This document shows positions 1 through 6,569 of a stretch of 64,000 bases of DNA, in pieces (within the stretch, counting starts at the first letter, position 1; every line of letters begins with the position of its first letter). Position numbers and translations under genes: made by a program. This stretch comes from a virus. The stretch lies in the IMG/VR virus record IMGVR_UViG_3300042518_000285, positions 1 through 64,000 of that record, one strand, 5' to 3'. The notes under the pieces are model-generated. The model was not told where the DNA came from. It was given only the letters and a program-made list of their open reading frames with translations, and did not search any database.

Positions 1-614
1 TTCGCCAGCTTCTCGCTCATCTTGGATAGACATTCATGAAGCCGGGCCCACGCGTCTTGCATTGCTTCTGATAACTTGTTCTCATAAAACGATTCGTATT
101 GCGCTTTGAGTTCTTCCTTGTGCTGCTCGTTAATATCAATACGGAAGTCACCAACGTCAGGCACAGGCAGGAACACGAACCGGAACCGGAACTTATCGCG
201 CAACCTGTCCACGTTCGGGTACTCCTCGGAGTCGAACAAGTCACCCAACTGAAACGCCGCTGCGGATACAAGTGTTGGATAGTCAGTTAAGAACGCTTCC
301 ACCGCTTCATTGAACTGCGTCTCAAGGTCATTGAGTGTTGCCTTGTAGTCGAAGAAGTTCTTCATGGGTAGTAGGCGTGAGCCACCATCCGACCACGGCA
401 ACGTCTGCGCGTAGTGCCATGCACGAATCCCAGTAACAAGTTTCTGTAAATCGTCTAGCTTCTGCGTACCTGCCAGCAGTTTCTTATGATAGTTGCCAGC
501 CTTTGTCTTGGTACTCTTGGCGGCATCGATCTCTTCCGACACACGCTTGTCCTGCTTGCGGCCTGTCCACACCGAGATGTTCAGGTCAACCAACATTGCG
601 CTATTCTGAATCAT
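1..614 (-). CDS. DUF3150-like protein, C-terminus cut by window edge
   Basis: An open frame starts with ATG at 614 and runs without a stop through 204 codons to the left edge, so the C-terminus lies outside the window. The start has a good Shine-Dalgarno (GGAGAGTG) just upstream and an operator-like palindrome at 633-646. The product is soluble and rich in charged helices (for example residues beginning LNISVWTGRKQDK). It resembles the DUF3150 family, whose members are often encoded beside MoxR ATPases and VWA proteins. That context, with VWA and MoxR genes directly upstream in the same operon, supports the assignment more than any motif does. Molecular function unknown. Confidence 0.72.
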   Translation of the reverse strand, partial: MIQNSAMLVDLNISVWTGRKQDKRVSEEIDAAKSTKTKAGNYHKKLLAGTQKLDDLQKLVTGIRAWHYAQTLPWSDGGSRLLPMKNFFDYKATLNDLETQFNEAVEAFLTDYPTLVSAAAFQLGDLFDSEEYPNVDRLRDKFRFRFVFLPVPDVGDFRIDINEQHKEELKAQYESFYENKLSEAMQDAWARLHECLSKMSEKLA

Positions 615-632
615 GGCACTCTCCTTAATTTA

Positions 633-646
633 TTAACACGTGTTAA
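633..646. promoter_or_regulatory. Palindromic operator-like site 1 (TTAACACGTGTTAA)
   Basis: A perfect 14-bp dyad of the repeated family TTAACA-NN-TGTTAA, 18 bp upstream of the start at 614. It overlaps the last codons of the VWA gene, which ends at 643. Confidence 0.7.
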
Positions 647-1845
647 TTAATACGAACCGTCTTACCAATTGCACTCACCTCATCCGACGTGATACCCCAT
701 AGCGTCGGGCAAGGCCAGTTCTCACCCCAGTCACCGCCCACATACCCATCGGTCAAGATGACGGCACACTCTGCCTTGATCTTCTTGTCGTTGATGTACT
801 GCGGTATGCAGCTTGGCGATGTACCTCCACCACCTCTAGGCTTGGTACTACTCAACAGCGCACCCAGTTGGTCTTGCTCATACTTCTCGTGCTGCGCGAT
901 GCGAGTATCCCAATACAGCACGTCGATACCCTCGGGCTTCACGTTCTCACAGATGCTGCGGATCTCGCCCAAGAACTGACTGATCTCGTCGCTACCAATA
1001 GAGCCTGACATATCGATAGCCACCACGATGCGACCGACCGACTCACCGATCAAGCTAGGCATGTAAACATCTTCACCTATCCACCGCCGAGACGGACGAC
1101 GCCATGTCGATTCATCCTTGTCCATACAGAATGACGTAACGAACTCACGCAGTGCCTGACGCCAATCAACCTTCGCTTCCAACGCTTCCTTGATCTCACG
1201 TGGCATGTTGCCTTTCATCTTGCCAGCGAGTATCGAGCCTTGGCGGAGAGCCTGATCAATGTCACGTGCTAGAACTTCTTTCTCTTCGCCGCTCATCTCA
1301 TCAGCGCCGTCCCAGTCGTGGTCATCCAACGATGGCGTATCATCTACTGGTACATCACGCCCCACCTGATCGCCCTTGGTCTTGACATGCACCGAGCCCT
1401 TGTCACATTGTTGCTTCAAGTCGTTAAACACACGCTGCGAATCCCAGCCCCGATACTTCGGATCAAGCAAGCCACAGTCAGGCAACTTCACATACTGATC
1501 TGTCGGATCTGAATCGTCGATCATCAGGTTAATCACATAGTCACACGCCATGTTTGCCAACTGCGCATGCTCTTTGTATAGATGCTTCCACATGGTTAGA
1601 TGTCGGAACGCCTTGTGCAAGTTCTCGTGCAGGATCAACGCACGTAGCTCGGGTTCTGACAACTTGTCTGTGAACGCACGACCATACTTCACGTTGCGAC
1701 CATCCGTACATGCAGTCTGCACATCATCCTCCACACTTGTTTTACCAAGCATGAAGACGCCTGAATACAGACAGTAGTTCGGGTGTTTCATGAGCCACAC
1801 ATGTGCTCGTTGCACACGCTGCTCGGCAGATAACTTTGTAGCCAT
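643..1845 (-). CDS. VWA-domain protein with N-terminal HExxH metallopeptidase-like domain (DUF2201 type)
   Basis: 400 residues. The N-terminal domain carries the zincin motif H73-E-N-L-H77. The C-terminal von Willebrand A domain has a complete metal-ion-dependent adhesion site: D278-x-S280-x-S282, T342 in a GGGGTS loop, and D366 in LTDG. This two-domain layout is that of the DUF2201/VWA family, whose members pair with MoxR-type AAA+ ATPases. The VWA domain would bind partner or substrate through Mg2+ and the ATPase would remodel it. The acidic linker (residues 165-190) is typical. The MoxR gene lies 24 bp upstream and the DUF3150-like gene downstream. The ribosome site AGGAG is inside the palindrome at 1849-1862. 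Whether the HExxH site is an active peptidase cannot be told from sequence. Confidence 0.88.
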   Translation of the reverse strand: MATKLSAEQRVQRAHVWLMKHPNYCLYSGVFMLGKTSVEDDVQTACTDGRNVKYGRAFTDKLSEPELRALILHENLHKAFRHLTMWKHLYKEHAQLANMACDYVINLMIDDSDPTDQYVKLPDCGLLDPKYRGWDSQRVFNDLKQQCDKGSVHVKTKGDQVGRDVPVDDTPSLDDHDWDGADEMSGEEKEVLARDIDQALRQGSILAGKMKGNMPREIKEALEAKVDWRQALREFVTSFCMDKDESTWRRPSRRWIGEDVYMPSLIGESVGRIVVAIDMSGSIGSDEISQFLGEIRSICENVKPEGIDVLYWDTRIAQHEKYEQDQLGALLSSTKPRGGGGTSPSCIPQYINDKKIKAECAVILTDGYVGGDWGENWPCPTLWGITSDEVSAIGKTVRIN

Positions 1846-1848
1846 TTA

Positions 1849-1862
1849 TTAACTCCTGTTAA
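1849..1862. promoter_or_regulatory. Palindromic site 2 with embedded Shine-Dalgarno
   Basis: Plus-strand TTAACTCCTGTTAA. On the coding (minus) strand it reads TTAACAGGAGTTAA, then TAA and the ATG of the VWA gene. The AGGAG ribosome site forms the centre of the dyad, so the same bases serve as palindrome and ribosome binding site. Confidence 0.7.
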
Positions 1863-1869
1863 TTTGTTA

Positions 1870-2958
1870 TCAGAACAACCACTGGTTTTCCAACGCCCAG
1901 TCCTTGAACTCCTTGTTCATCACACAGAACGACTGCTTGTCGGATGACTTCATCACGCTTGTTGCGAACAGGGCTTGCCACTCCTTGTCCATACGTTTCA
2001 GGTAGTGCATCCATTTGTCTAGCGTGTCCTTGGAAACACGTGTCACCGCAGAGAACACCAAGATACATTTGGCAACCGTGTCCTCAGGTAGCTTGGCATT
2101 TTTCGGATCGTTCAATATCGCATCCCATGATGGCAACTTGTCCACCACAGTGAAGAACGCTTGCATGTCCCGCGCCGCACTCTCACCGATAGTCCCAGTC
2201 AGCAGAGATATAGTCAGCGCATCACCTAGTTCACTACGTTGTTTGGCAATGAACGACGCCTTCTCCAAACTTCTTGGTGTAACCACCGCACCGCTACCGG
2301 CCCGCGTAGGGTTGAAGATATATACGTTCTCTTTCTGCGACAGATCGGTGTAGCTTGCTAGTGCATGCGGGAACTGCTTGACCCACGCAATGATTGTCGG
2401 ATCAACGTCGTTACCAATTGCCCACTCGATCCACTCATCTGCATCAGGCTTACGCACAGTCACCAAGCACACACGATTCCGAGCATGCGCTTCCAACATG
2501 TCACCCACACCATCTGACATCAAGTTGGTAGTGCCAAACACAATCGATCCCTCAGGCAGGTAGTGGTCACCAATGCGATGTTCTAGCATCAAGGTCAACA
2601 GCACATTCTTGACCGCCTTCATTGCCTTGCCAATCTCGTCAAGCATCACGATCACCGGCTTGCCCTCGTGCATCTTGAACCGTGCGTTCGGTGCGAACTT
2701 CGTGACTTTGTTAACACCTGTTAACCCGTTCTCCACCACCTCGGTGTATGGCAGGGCAAAGTCACCCAAGTCCAGCAAGGTACAGTCGATGTACGCAATG
2801 GCATACTCGGGATACTGCTTGGCAAGAACTTTCAGCATGGAGGACTTGCCAATCCCCGGCTCACCTTGACCGATCACCGTCACATCACGCCCCACCTGCC
2901 CGATAGCTTTCGCAAACTCAATAAGCGATACGGACTGACCAAAGTTGATTGCACTCAT
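1870..2958 (-). CDS. MoxR-family AAA+ ATPase
   Basis: 362 residues. Walker A is at 32-40 (GEPGIGKSS) and Walker B at 103-108 (VIVMLDE), followed by a sensor-like segment with TTN (FGTTNLMSDG). The family works as a ring-shaped chaperone-like ATPase that acts on or with VWA proteins. The next gene downstream encodes exactly such a protein, so the two likely form one complex. It is the first gene of its transcription unit, with a perfect sigma70 promoter at 3010-3038 and a GGAG ribosome site. Codons 79-84 (LTGVNK) are made by a copy of the repeated palindrome at 2711-2724. MoxR-VWA pairs are known mainly from cellular genomes, and their role in a phage is not established. Confidence 0.9.
   Translation of the reverse strand: MSAINFGQSVSLIEFAKAIGQVGRDVTVIGQGEPGIGKSSMLKVLAKQYPEYAIAYIDCTLLDLGDFALPYTEVVENGLTGVNKVTKFAPNARFKMHEGKPVIVMLDEIGKAMKAVKNVLLTLMLEHRIGDHYLPEGSIVFGTTNLMSDGVGDMLEAHARNRVCLVTVRKPDADEWIEWAIGNDVDPTIIAWVKQFPHALASYTDLSQKENVYIFNPTRAGSGAVVTPRSLEKASFIAKQRSELGDALTISLLTGTIGESAARDMQAFFTVVDKLPSWDAILNDPKNAKLPEDTVAKCILVFSAVTRVSKDTLDKWMHYLKRMDKEWQALFATSVMKSSDKQSFCVMNKEFKDWALENQWLF
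2711..2724. promoter_or_regulatory. Palindromic site 3, inside the MoxR gene
   Basis: TTAACACCTGTTAA, a perfect arm match to the family. It lies inside the coding region about 240 bp after the start and encodes L-T-G-V-N on the minus strand. It is not next to a start codon, so it could act as a roadblock site rather than on translation initiation. Confidence 0.6.
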
Positions 2959-3009
2959 TTGTTTCTCCTTTTAGGTTGATTACTTCTTACTACTACCACT
3001 GTAAGACAT

Positions 3010-3038
3010 ATTATAACATAATAGTTACCCTATGTCAA
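3010..3038 (-). promoter_or_regulatory. Perfect-consensus sigma70 promoter for the MoxR-VWA operon
   Basis: On the minus strand, TTGACA (3038-3033), a 17-bp spacer and TATAAT (3015-3010), both hexamers perfect. Transcription should start near 3003, about 45 bp before the MoxR start codon. The 84-bp gap 2959-3042 holds nothing else. The sequence just upstream of the -35 element (ATAC before TTGACA) recurs at the promoter near 54314. Confidence 0.85.
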
Positions 3039-3042
3039 GTAT

Positions 3043-3900
3043 TTAGAAAATGCTCGACTGCGTTCTCTCCATCACTTGGACAGGCACTTTGTCATGTATG
3101 TCAGACACCTTCTCCACCATCCGATAGATTCGGGATTTCAACAGCTCATACGAAAACTGCATGTCATAAAAAGTTGTAGGGTAGGTATGCCCACCAATGT
3201 TCCGCATGATTGTTTCGGCTATCCGACTATCTAGCGCATTGGTACCATCCCATAGCACCACGCATAGGGCTTTCACATACTCTGCATCGTCGCCTGAGCT
3301 TGCCATCTCAAGAATCATCGGCTCGTTGTACTCCCGATAGTTGAAGTACCCATCCGGCATCGGGAAGACTGACTTCCTCGTTTCGTGCATGATCCACCCA
3401 TCCGACAACTTCATGAATGTCTTAGCCCATTTCAAAAACGGCTGATACGGGGCACGGGCTTCCTTCGCTTTCTCACGATTGACAACTTGTTTCTGGATGA
3501 CAACCTCGGATGCCGGTTCCCACCGCCCATCTTCCGTTGGTCGGAATATCAACTCGCCCTCCCTCGGTACGGGGTAGTGCATGTACTTGCCGTCGCTGTT
3601 TGGCACCATCACCCACAACTTGCCGTTACGTTTGAAGCATTGCCACGGCGAGTGGATGTGGATGAAGTCGGCAGTGGATGGGGTTTGCCAGCCACCACAT
3701 TGCAGCCCGATCCGTCCGTCTGGGTAGTACCGAACAACTTGTGTGTGATACAAGACGCAAGCCACAACTGGACCGTCCATCTCGATCACCTCCCAATCCC
3801 TGCGCCGCTCACCAATGGGTCGGGTTTCACATGCCCTGCCACGTATCGGCTTGATCGAGTCGTGCAGGTTCTTGAACTGCTCGTAGTAGTTCTTCTTCAT
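3043..3900 (-). CDS. Conserved-looking phage protein, 285 residues, function unknown
   Basis: No domain recognised. The protein is soluble and rich in Trp, Tyr and His, with a possible beta-rich middle (VVRYYPDGRIGLQCGGWQT, about 58-76) and a helical C-terminal third. The start at 3900 has a strong AAGGAGGGAG ribosome site, preceded at once by the palindrome at 3913-3926. Its stop lies just upstream of the MoxR promoter, so it belongs to the preceding small-gene unit. Confidence 0.75.
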   Translation of the reverse strand: MKKNYYEQFKNLHDSIKPIRGRACETRPIGERRRDWEVIEMDGPVVACVLYHTQVVRYYPDGRIGLQCGGWQTPSTADFIHIHSPWQCFKRNGKLWVMVPNSDGKYMHYPVPREGELIFRPTEDGRWEPASEVVIQKQVVNREKAKEARAPYQPFLKWAKTFMKLSDGWIMHETRKSVFPMPDGYFNYREYNEPMILEMASSGDDAEYVKALCVVLWDGTNALDSRIAETIMRNIGGHTYPTTFYDMQFSYELLKSRIYRMVEKVSDIHDKVPVQVMERTQSSIF

Positions 3901-4334
3901 ACTCCCTCCTTATTAACATCTGTTAATTTAGGGCGTTTCCCAAGCAAGTCCATCTCCATCTCGATACTTCTTGCCACATAACTCAACTCCCACCCGTCCT
4001 CGCCAAAGTGTTCCTCGGTCACGTCCTCTGAGTTCTCACCGATCCGGCAGAACGCGCCCCTGTACTTACCCTCGTCATCATTTAGTTCTTCAAAGAACGC
4101 ATACAGCTTGTTCACCCCATCGACAGGCTCGTACCCGTCGTACCATTTGACATCCTCGTTGTAGAACACAAAGTTGTCAGCATCCCAACCACTTGCATCT
4201 TTGTACCAATGCGCCTCAAACAGATCGCCCGAGATGATGCCCTTGGTTTTGGCAAGTGCCAGCACCGTAGGTATGTCCGGTGCATCTGGATCGGTGCGTT
4301 GTACCCTGATCCCAACCGTTGATCGATATCCCAT
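3897..4334 (-). CDS. Small acidic protein of unknown function, 145 residues
   Basis: Starts at the ATG at 4334 (MGYRSTVGIRVQ). A longer in-frame extension upstream is rejected because the region 4339-4518 encodes another gene in a different frame and the ribosome site AGGAG sits in the palindrome at 4339-4352. The sequence is acidic, with Trp/Tyr/Asp-rich stretches (residues about 45-75). Its last codons read KLTDVNKEGV, of which LTDVN is the palindrome at 3913-3926. It overlaps the next start by four bases (ATGA). Confidence 0.75.
   Translation of the reverse strand: MGYRSTVGIRVQRTDPDAPDIPTVLALAKTKGIISGDLFEAHWYKDASGWDADNFVFYNEDVKWYDGYEPVDGVNKLYAFFEELNDDEGKYRGAFCRIGENSEDVTEEHFGEDGWELSYVARSIEMEMDLLGKRPKLTDVNKEGV
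3913..3926. promoter_or_regulatory. Palindromic site 4 (TTAACATCTGTTAA)
   Basis: Lies 13-26 bp upstream of the start at 3900, immediately before its Shine-Dalgarno, and encodes LTDVN at the end of the upstream gene. Confidence 0.7.
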
Positions 4335-4338
4335 TTTA

Positions 4339-4352
4339 TTAACTCCTGTTAA
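4339..4352. promoter_or_regulatory. Palindromic site 5 with embedded Shine-Dalgarno
   Basis: Minus strand TTAACAGGAGTTAA, five bases before the ATG at 4334. AGGAG is the dyad centre, and the TAA within the right arm is the stop codon of the 59-residue gene upstream. Palindrome, ribosome site and stop codon share the same 14 bases, as at 1849-1862. Confidence 0.7.
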
Positions 4353-4518
4353 CTTGTTTTGGATTGATTGTTTCGAATGGCTCATAGTTATCCTCGAACA
4401 GATAACACTCCGACATAGCCACGAACCGTGCATACGCCTCATCCATCTGGGCATCCCACACCACTTCGCGGTCTAGGTTAGCTGCGTCCATCCATTCGTT
4501 TAGTGTTGGCTTTTTCAT
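4339..4518 (-). CDS. Small acidic protein, 59 residues, unknown
   Basis: Start ATG 4518 with a GGAGG ribosome site directly after the palindrome at 4531-4544. The product begins MKKPTLNEWMDAANLD and is acidic and helical, with no recognised domain. Spacing to neighbours is very tight (the stop is inside the next gene's ribosome site), which supports a real translated gene. Below the usual length cut-off, so easily missed. Confidence 0.65.
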   Translation of the reverse strand: MKKPTLNEWMDAANLDREVVWDAQMDEAYARFVAMSECYLFEDNYEPFETINPKQVNRS

Positions 4519-4530
4519 CTCATCCTCCTA

Positions 4531-4544
4531 TTAACATCTGTTAA
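4531..4544. promoter_or_regulatory. Palindromic site 6 (TTAACATCTGTTAA)
   Basis: Perfect family member 13 bp upstream of the start at 4518, adjoining its GGAGG ribosome site. Confidence 0.7.
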
Positions 4545-4551
4545 CTTGTTA

Positions 4552-4758
4552 TCAGGCCAGCACCCATGTCAATTGCAGAGCTTCTGGCTGCACGTTCAAA
4601 TACACCCAAGCATCGTTGGCTCCGAGCTTCCTGACATGCACAGAGTCCTTGTTGATGTCGAGCACCTCATACCGATGCTTGAACCCTTTGTAGTTCTTGC
4701 GGATCAAGCTATCGCCGACCTGTACTTCCTTGCCGGTTTTCCTGTCGATTAACTTCAT
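4552..4758 (-). CDS. Small basic protein, 68 residues, possible SH3-like fold
   Basis: Start ATG 4758 overlaps the stop of the 28-residue membrane peptide upstream (ATGA), so its translation is probably coupled; its own ribosome site is poor. The product (MKLIDRKTGKEVQVGDSLI...) has a VGD turn and alternating hydrophobic strands, as in small SH3/Tudor-like beta barrels. That fold is a guess. The longer frame extending to 4884 is not used because two small genes occupy that interval. Confidence 0.65.
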   Translation of the reverse strand: MKLIDRKTGKEVQVGDSLIRKNYKGFKHRYEVLDINKDSVHVRKLGANDAWVYLNVQPEALQLTWVLA

Positions 4759-4841
4759 TGCAGCAGTCCCAAGTATTCGGAAACCACCATCGCAATCAAC
4801 ACGCAGAAACATATCAGTCCAACAACGTCTAAGTTGTCCAT
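4755..4841 (-). CDS. 28-residue single-span membrane peptide
   Basis: ATG 4841, AGGAG ribosome site six bases upstream, and both ends overlapping neighbours (TGATG with the previous gene, ATGA with the next). Nearly the whole peptide is one hydrophobic helix (VVGLICFCVLIAMVV, residues 6-20). Function unknown; it could modify the host membrane or another membrane protein. Confidence 0.55.
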   Translation of the reverse strand: MDNLDVVGLICFCVLIAMVVSEYLGLLQ

Positions 4842-4945
4842 CAGAAACTCCTAAATAGCATGATGAGCACCGCCAATACTGCACCGAGTATGGCTCCCAG
4901 AAACGCAGCGGCGATTGCCGCCCATTCGTTTGCGTCTAGTTTCAT
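4841..4945 (-). CDS. 34-residue single-span membrane peptide
   Basis: ATG 4945 with a strong GGGAGG ribosome site. A short polar N-terminus (MKLDANEW) is followed by one Ala/Leu/Val transmembrane helix (residues 9-30) and a basic tail (RSF). It overlaps the upstream stop as ATGA and the downstream start as TGATG. With the following 28-residue peptide it forms a tandem pair of microproteins; function unknown. Confidence 0.6.
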   Translation of the reverse strand: MKLDANEWAAIAAAFLGAILGAVLAVLIMLFRSF

Positions 4946-5217
4946 TTGACGATCCCTCCCTTTTGATTAACACCTGTTAACAAATCCCTGTCACTTACGA
5001 CGATGTAGTTCGACTTGTGCAGGGGCACGACACAATGCTTCACCTTCCGCGCTTCCACCTCGCCGCATGGCATACATAAAGAACTTATCAGGCGACGCTT
5101 TGGTGGGTCAATTTGTGAGCCACATAGACGACAAAAAGTCGTGTCTGTTTTTACGTGTTGGTCTGTTCCGAGTTCTGTTCCGCTTGGGGCGGCTTTGTTC
5201 CAGTCTGAGATACGCAT
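4942..5217 (-). CDS. Small zinc-ribbon protein, 91 residues
   Basis: A C-x2-C pair at about 29-32 (CRLC) and a second at about 46-49 (CMPC) form a likely zinc ribbon. The C-terminal part (VVPLHKSNYIVVSDRDLLTG) is a segment I recall from small proteins of many uncultured phages. The palindrome at 4967-4980 encodes LTGVN near its end. The upstream half of the gene contains three copies of the GGAACA repeat described for 5164-5476. Function unknown; DNA or RNA contact is plausible from the ribbon. Confidence 0.72.
   Translation of the reverse strand: MRISDWNKAAPSGTELGTDQHVKTDTTFCRLCGSQIDPPKRRLISSLCMPCGEVEARKVKHCVVPLHKSNYIVVSDRDLLTGVNQKGGIVK
4967..4980. promoter_or_regulatory. Palindromic site 7 (TTAACACCTGTTAA)
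   Basis: Lies 22-35 bp upstream of the membrane-peptide start at 4945, in front of its GGGAGG ribosome site and inside the end of the zinc-ribbon gene (LTGVN). Confidence 0.7.
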
Positions 5218-5476
5218 GAAAGACCTTTGAGATCAATGTGTTATGTGAATAAATGCCGGTTGTGTTCCAGTGTTCCGCACATTACACCACCTGCCGAAGG
5301 CCACGTTGGTTTACAAACCCATCATGGTTTACATTGTAAACTAGTTCCTCAGGTTTGGGTAGGGGGGGTATATATATGGAACAATGGAACAAACACACAA
5401 AAAACCCCCAAAACGTAGGCGTACCAACGGTTTTGCCTGTTCCAGCGACTGGAACAACGCGGAACAACGCGGAACA
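5164..5476. repeat. Cluster of eleven TGTTCC/GGAACA hexamers
   Basis: TGTTCC occurs at 5164, 5176, 5196, 5263, 5271 and 5438. Its complement GGAACA occurs at 5378, 5386, 5451, 5461 and 5471. The copies at 5438 and 5451 form a 19-bp inverted repeat (8-bp arms TGTTCCAG/CTGGAACA, 3-bp loop), and 5451-5470 is a direct repeat of GGAACAACGC. A random 313-bp stretch would hold well under one copy. Candidate protein-binding array: regulator site or iteron-type replication origin. Confidence 0.6.
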
Positions 5477-5498
5477 GAGCCCTCTGCAACATATTGCA

Positions 5499-5512
5499 TT
5501 AACATCGGTTAA
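5499..5512. promoter_or_regulatory. Palindromic site 8, one mismatch (TTAACATCGGTTAA)
   Basis: Family member with one arm mismatch, located in the non-coding gap between the terminator and the hexamer cluster. Confidence 0.55.
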
Positions 5513-5579
5513 TAAATTGTGCTGCTGCATCATCATCATCAGGGGCTACTATCATCAAAGGGTTGGAAATCACAGGCAA

Positions 5580-5606
5580 TAAAAAACCCCGACCGAAGTC
5601 GGGGTT
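5580..5606 (-). terminator. Rho-independent terminator after the 171-residue gene
   Basis: Read on the minus strand, a 7-bp GC stem (CCCCGAC, loop TTCG, GTCGGGG) is followed by six T. The stem occupies 5587-5604 and lies 17 bp beyond the stop at 5622. The stable TTCG tetraloop is typical of intrinsic terminators. Confidence 0.88.
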
Positions 5607-5621
5607 GCCAAGTGGGGCGAA

Positions 5622-6137
5622 TTACTTTGCTTTTGCCATTTCCGCCTTTGCCAGATTAAGCGCGGCGAGAACTTTCGGTAAATCGTATGAGCGCGATTCG
5701 GCTTTTTCCAGTCTACCGATCAGCGCGACAACGCGCTCCATATCGACAGTTTCCTCTGATTTTTCGCTTGCGGCGGATTCTACTTTTTCAGCCGGAAAAG
5801 CATATTTGACAACACGCGCAAACATGGTATCAGCAGTTGATCGGGCATCCTTTTTCGCCTGATACTGTACTTTCCACTTTTCAACACCGGCGGCGTCGAG
5901 CGCGTTATATTCTTTGCTACCCTTGCGTGGTAACTCCACAGCGAGCGCGGCGGCGTGGCGTTTGTCGAGCGCGGGTAGCACAGCGTCTGCGATGAATTGT
6001 GCTTTGATTTCCAGCAACGCCGCTTCCGATCCGAAAAACTCACGCGCACCCGATCCGACAATCTGCCATTTATTAACAGTGTTGATATCATTGCGAATCG
6101 CGTCGATTACATTCTTGACTAATGTTTCGTATTTCAT
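5622..6137 (-). CDS. Hypothetical phage protein, 171 residues
   Basis: Soluble, Ala/Lys/Glu-rich and mostly helical. Residues about 70-110 are basic, and the C-terminal part resembles a short coiled coil (MERVVALIGRLEKAES...). A GAGGTGAG ribosome site supports the start at 6137. It stands alone: its own terminator follows and the divergent gap precedes it, so it is a monocistronic unit. Function not recognised. Confidence 0.75.
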   Translation of the reverse strand: MKYETLVKNVIDAIRNDINTVNKWQIVGSGAREFFGSEAALLEIKAQFIADAVLPALDKRHAAALAVELPRKGSKEYNALDAAGVEKWKVQYQAKKDARSTADTMFARVVKYAFPAEKVESAASEKSEETVDMERVVALIGRLEKAESRSYDLPKVLAALNLAKAEMAKAK

Positions 6138-6244
6138 AACTCACCTCATTCAGTTGATTGTAGGAAATATGCTCGGCGCGTTTCGCCTTGCATGACTACA
6201 ATGTATCAAACTATTCTAAATCTCAAAGCATTTTCTGAAATTTA

Positions 6245-6258
6245 TTAAGTAGTGTTAA
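6245..6258. promoter_or_regulatory. Degenerate palindromic site 9 (TTAAGTAGTGTTAA)
   Basis: Two mismatches in one arm, the other arm perfect. It lies in the divergent gap about 110 bp upstream of the start at 6137. A further shortened variant (TTAACA-G-TGTTGA) lies at 6073-6085 inside that gene. Confidence 0.4.
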
Positions 6259-6540
6259 TAAATTCAATTTTGACAACCCCACCGTACCCCCACCCCCCGC
6301 TATTGGCTGTTGGTACCATCGCATGCCTTGCCTTAGTAATCTGCGCACCCGATCACAAAATCCCAAAAGGGTTACACTAACCAAGGGGGTCGCAGCTTGT
6401 TAGTTTATTAACAAGTCGTCAGGGATAGGCAAGTGACCCCCACCCCCCTCTAAAATCTGCTGGACTAATCTAAATATCAAAATAGAAAAACACCCCCCTT
6501 GCCTTTTTGGGTCCCCTACAACCCCACCGGGGGGTATATA

Positions 6541-6569
6541 TTGACAACTTTGTACAAGGTGGTTATCGT
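6541..6569 (+). promoter_or_regulatory. Candidate late promoter
   Basis: Perfect -35 TTGACA at 6541-6546, immediately after GGGGGGTATATA. The best -10 at 17-18 bp spacing (TATCGT at 6564) is poor, so an activator or phage factor may be needed. It lies 36 bp upstream of the first late gene. Confidence 0.35.

Larger units (their letters stand above)
5218..5621. other. Non-coding regulatory gap between minus-strand genes
   Basis: About 400 bp without a credible gene. An 85-codon frame at 5282-5539 has no ribosome site and odd composition. The gap holds most of the TGTTCC/GGAACA cluster, a GGGGGG-TATATAT element (about 5362-5376), a palindrome variant (5499-5512), a short CATCATCATCATCA run near 5528 and the terminator of the upstream gene. 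It likely contains the promoter of the small-gene operon that starts at 5217, although no consensus promoter stands out. Confidence 0.55.

Noticed and set aside
4334-4454. N-terminal extension of the 145-residue protein up to 4454.
   Set aside because: The region encodes a 59-residue gene in another frame with a good ribosome site, and AGGAG stands directly before the ATG at 4334.
5282-5539. 85-codon minus-strand frame starting with four Met codons.
   Set aside because: No ribosome site, low-complexity start from a CAT repeat, and it runs through the hexamer array. Treated as non-coding.
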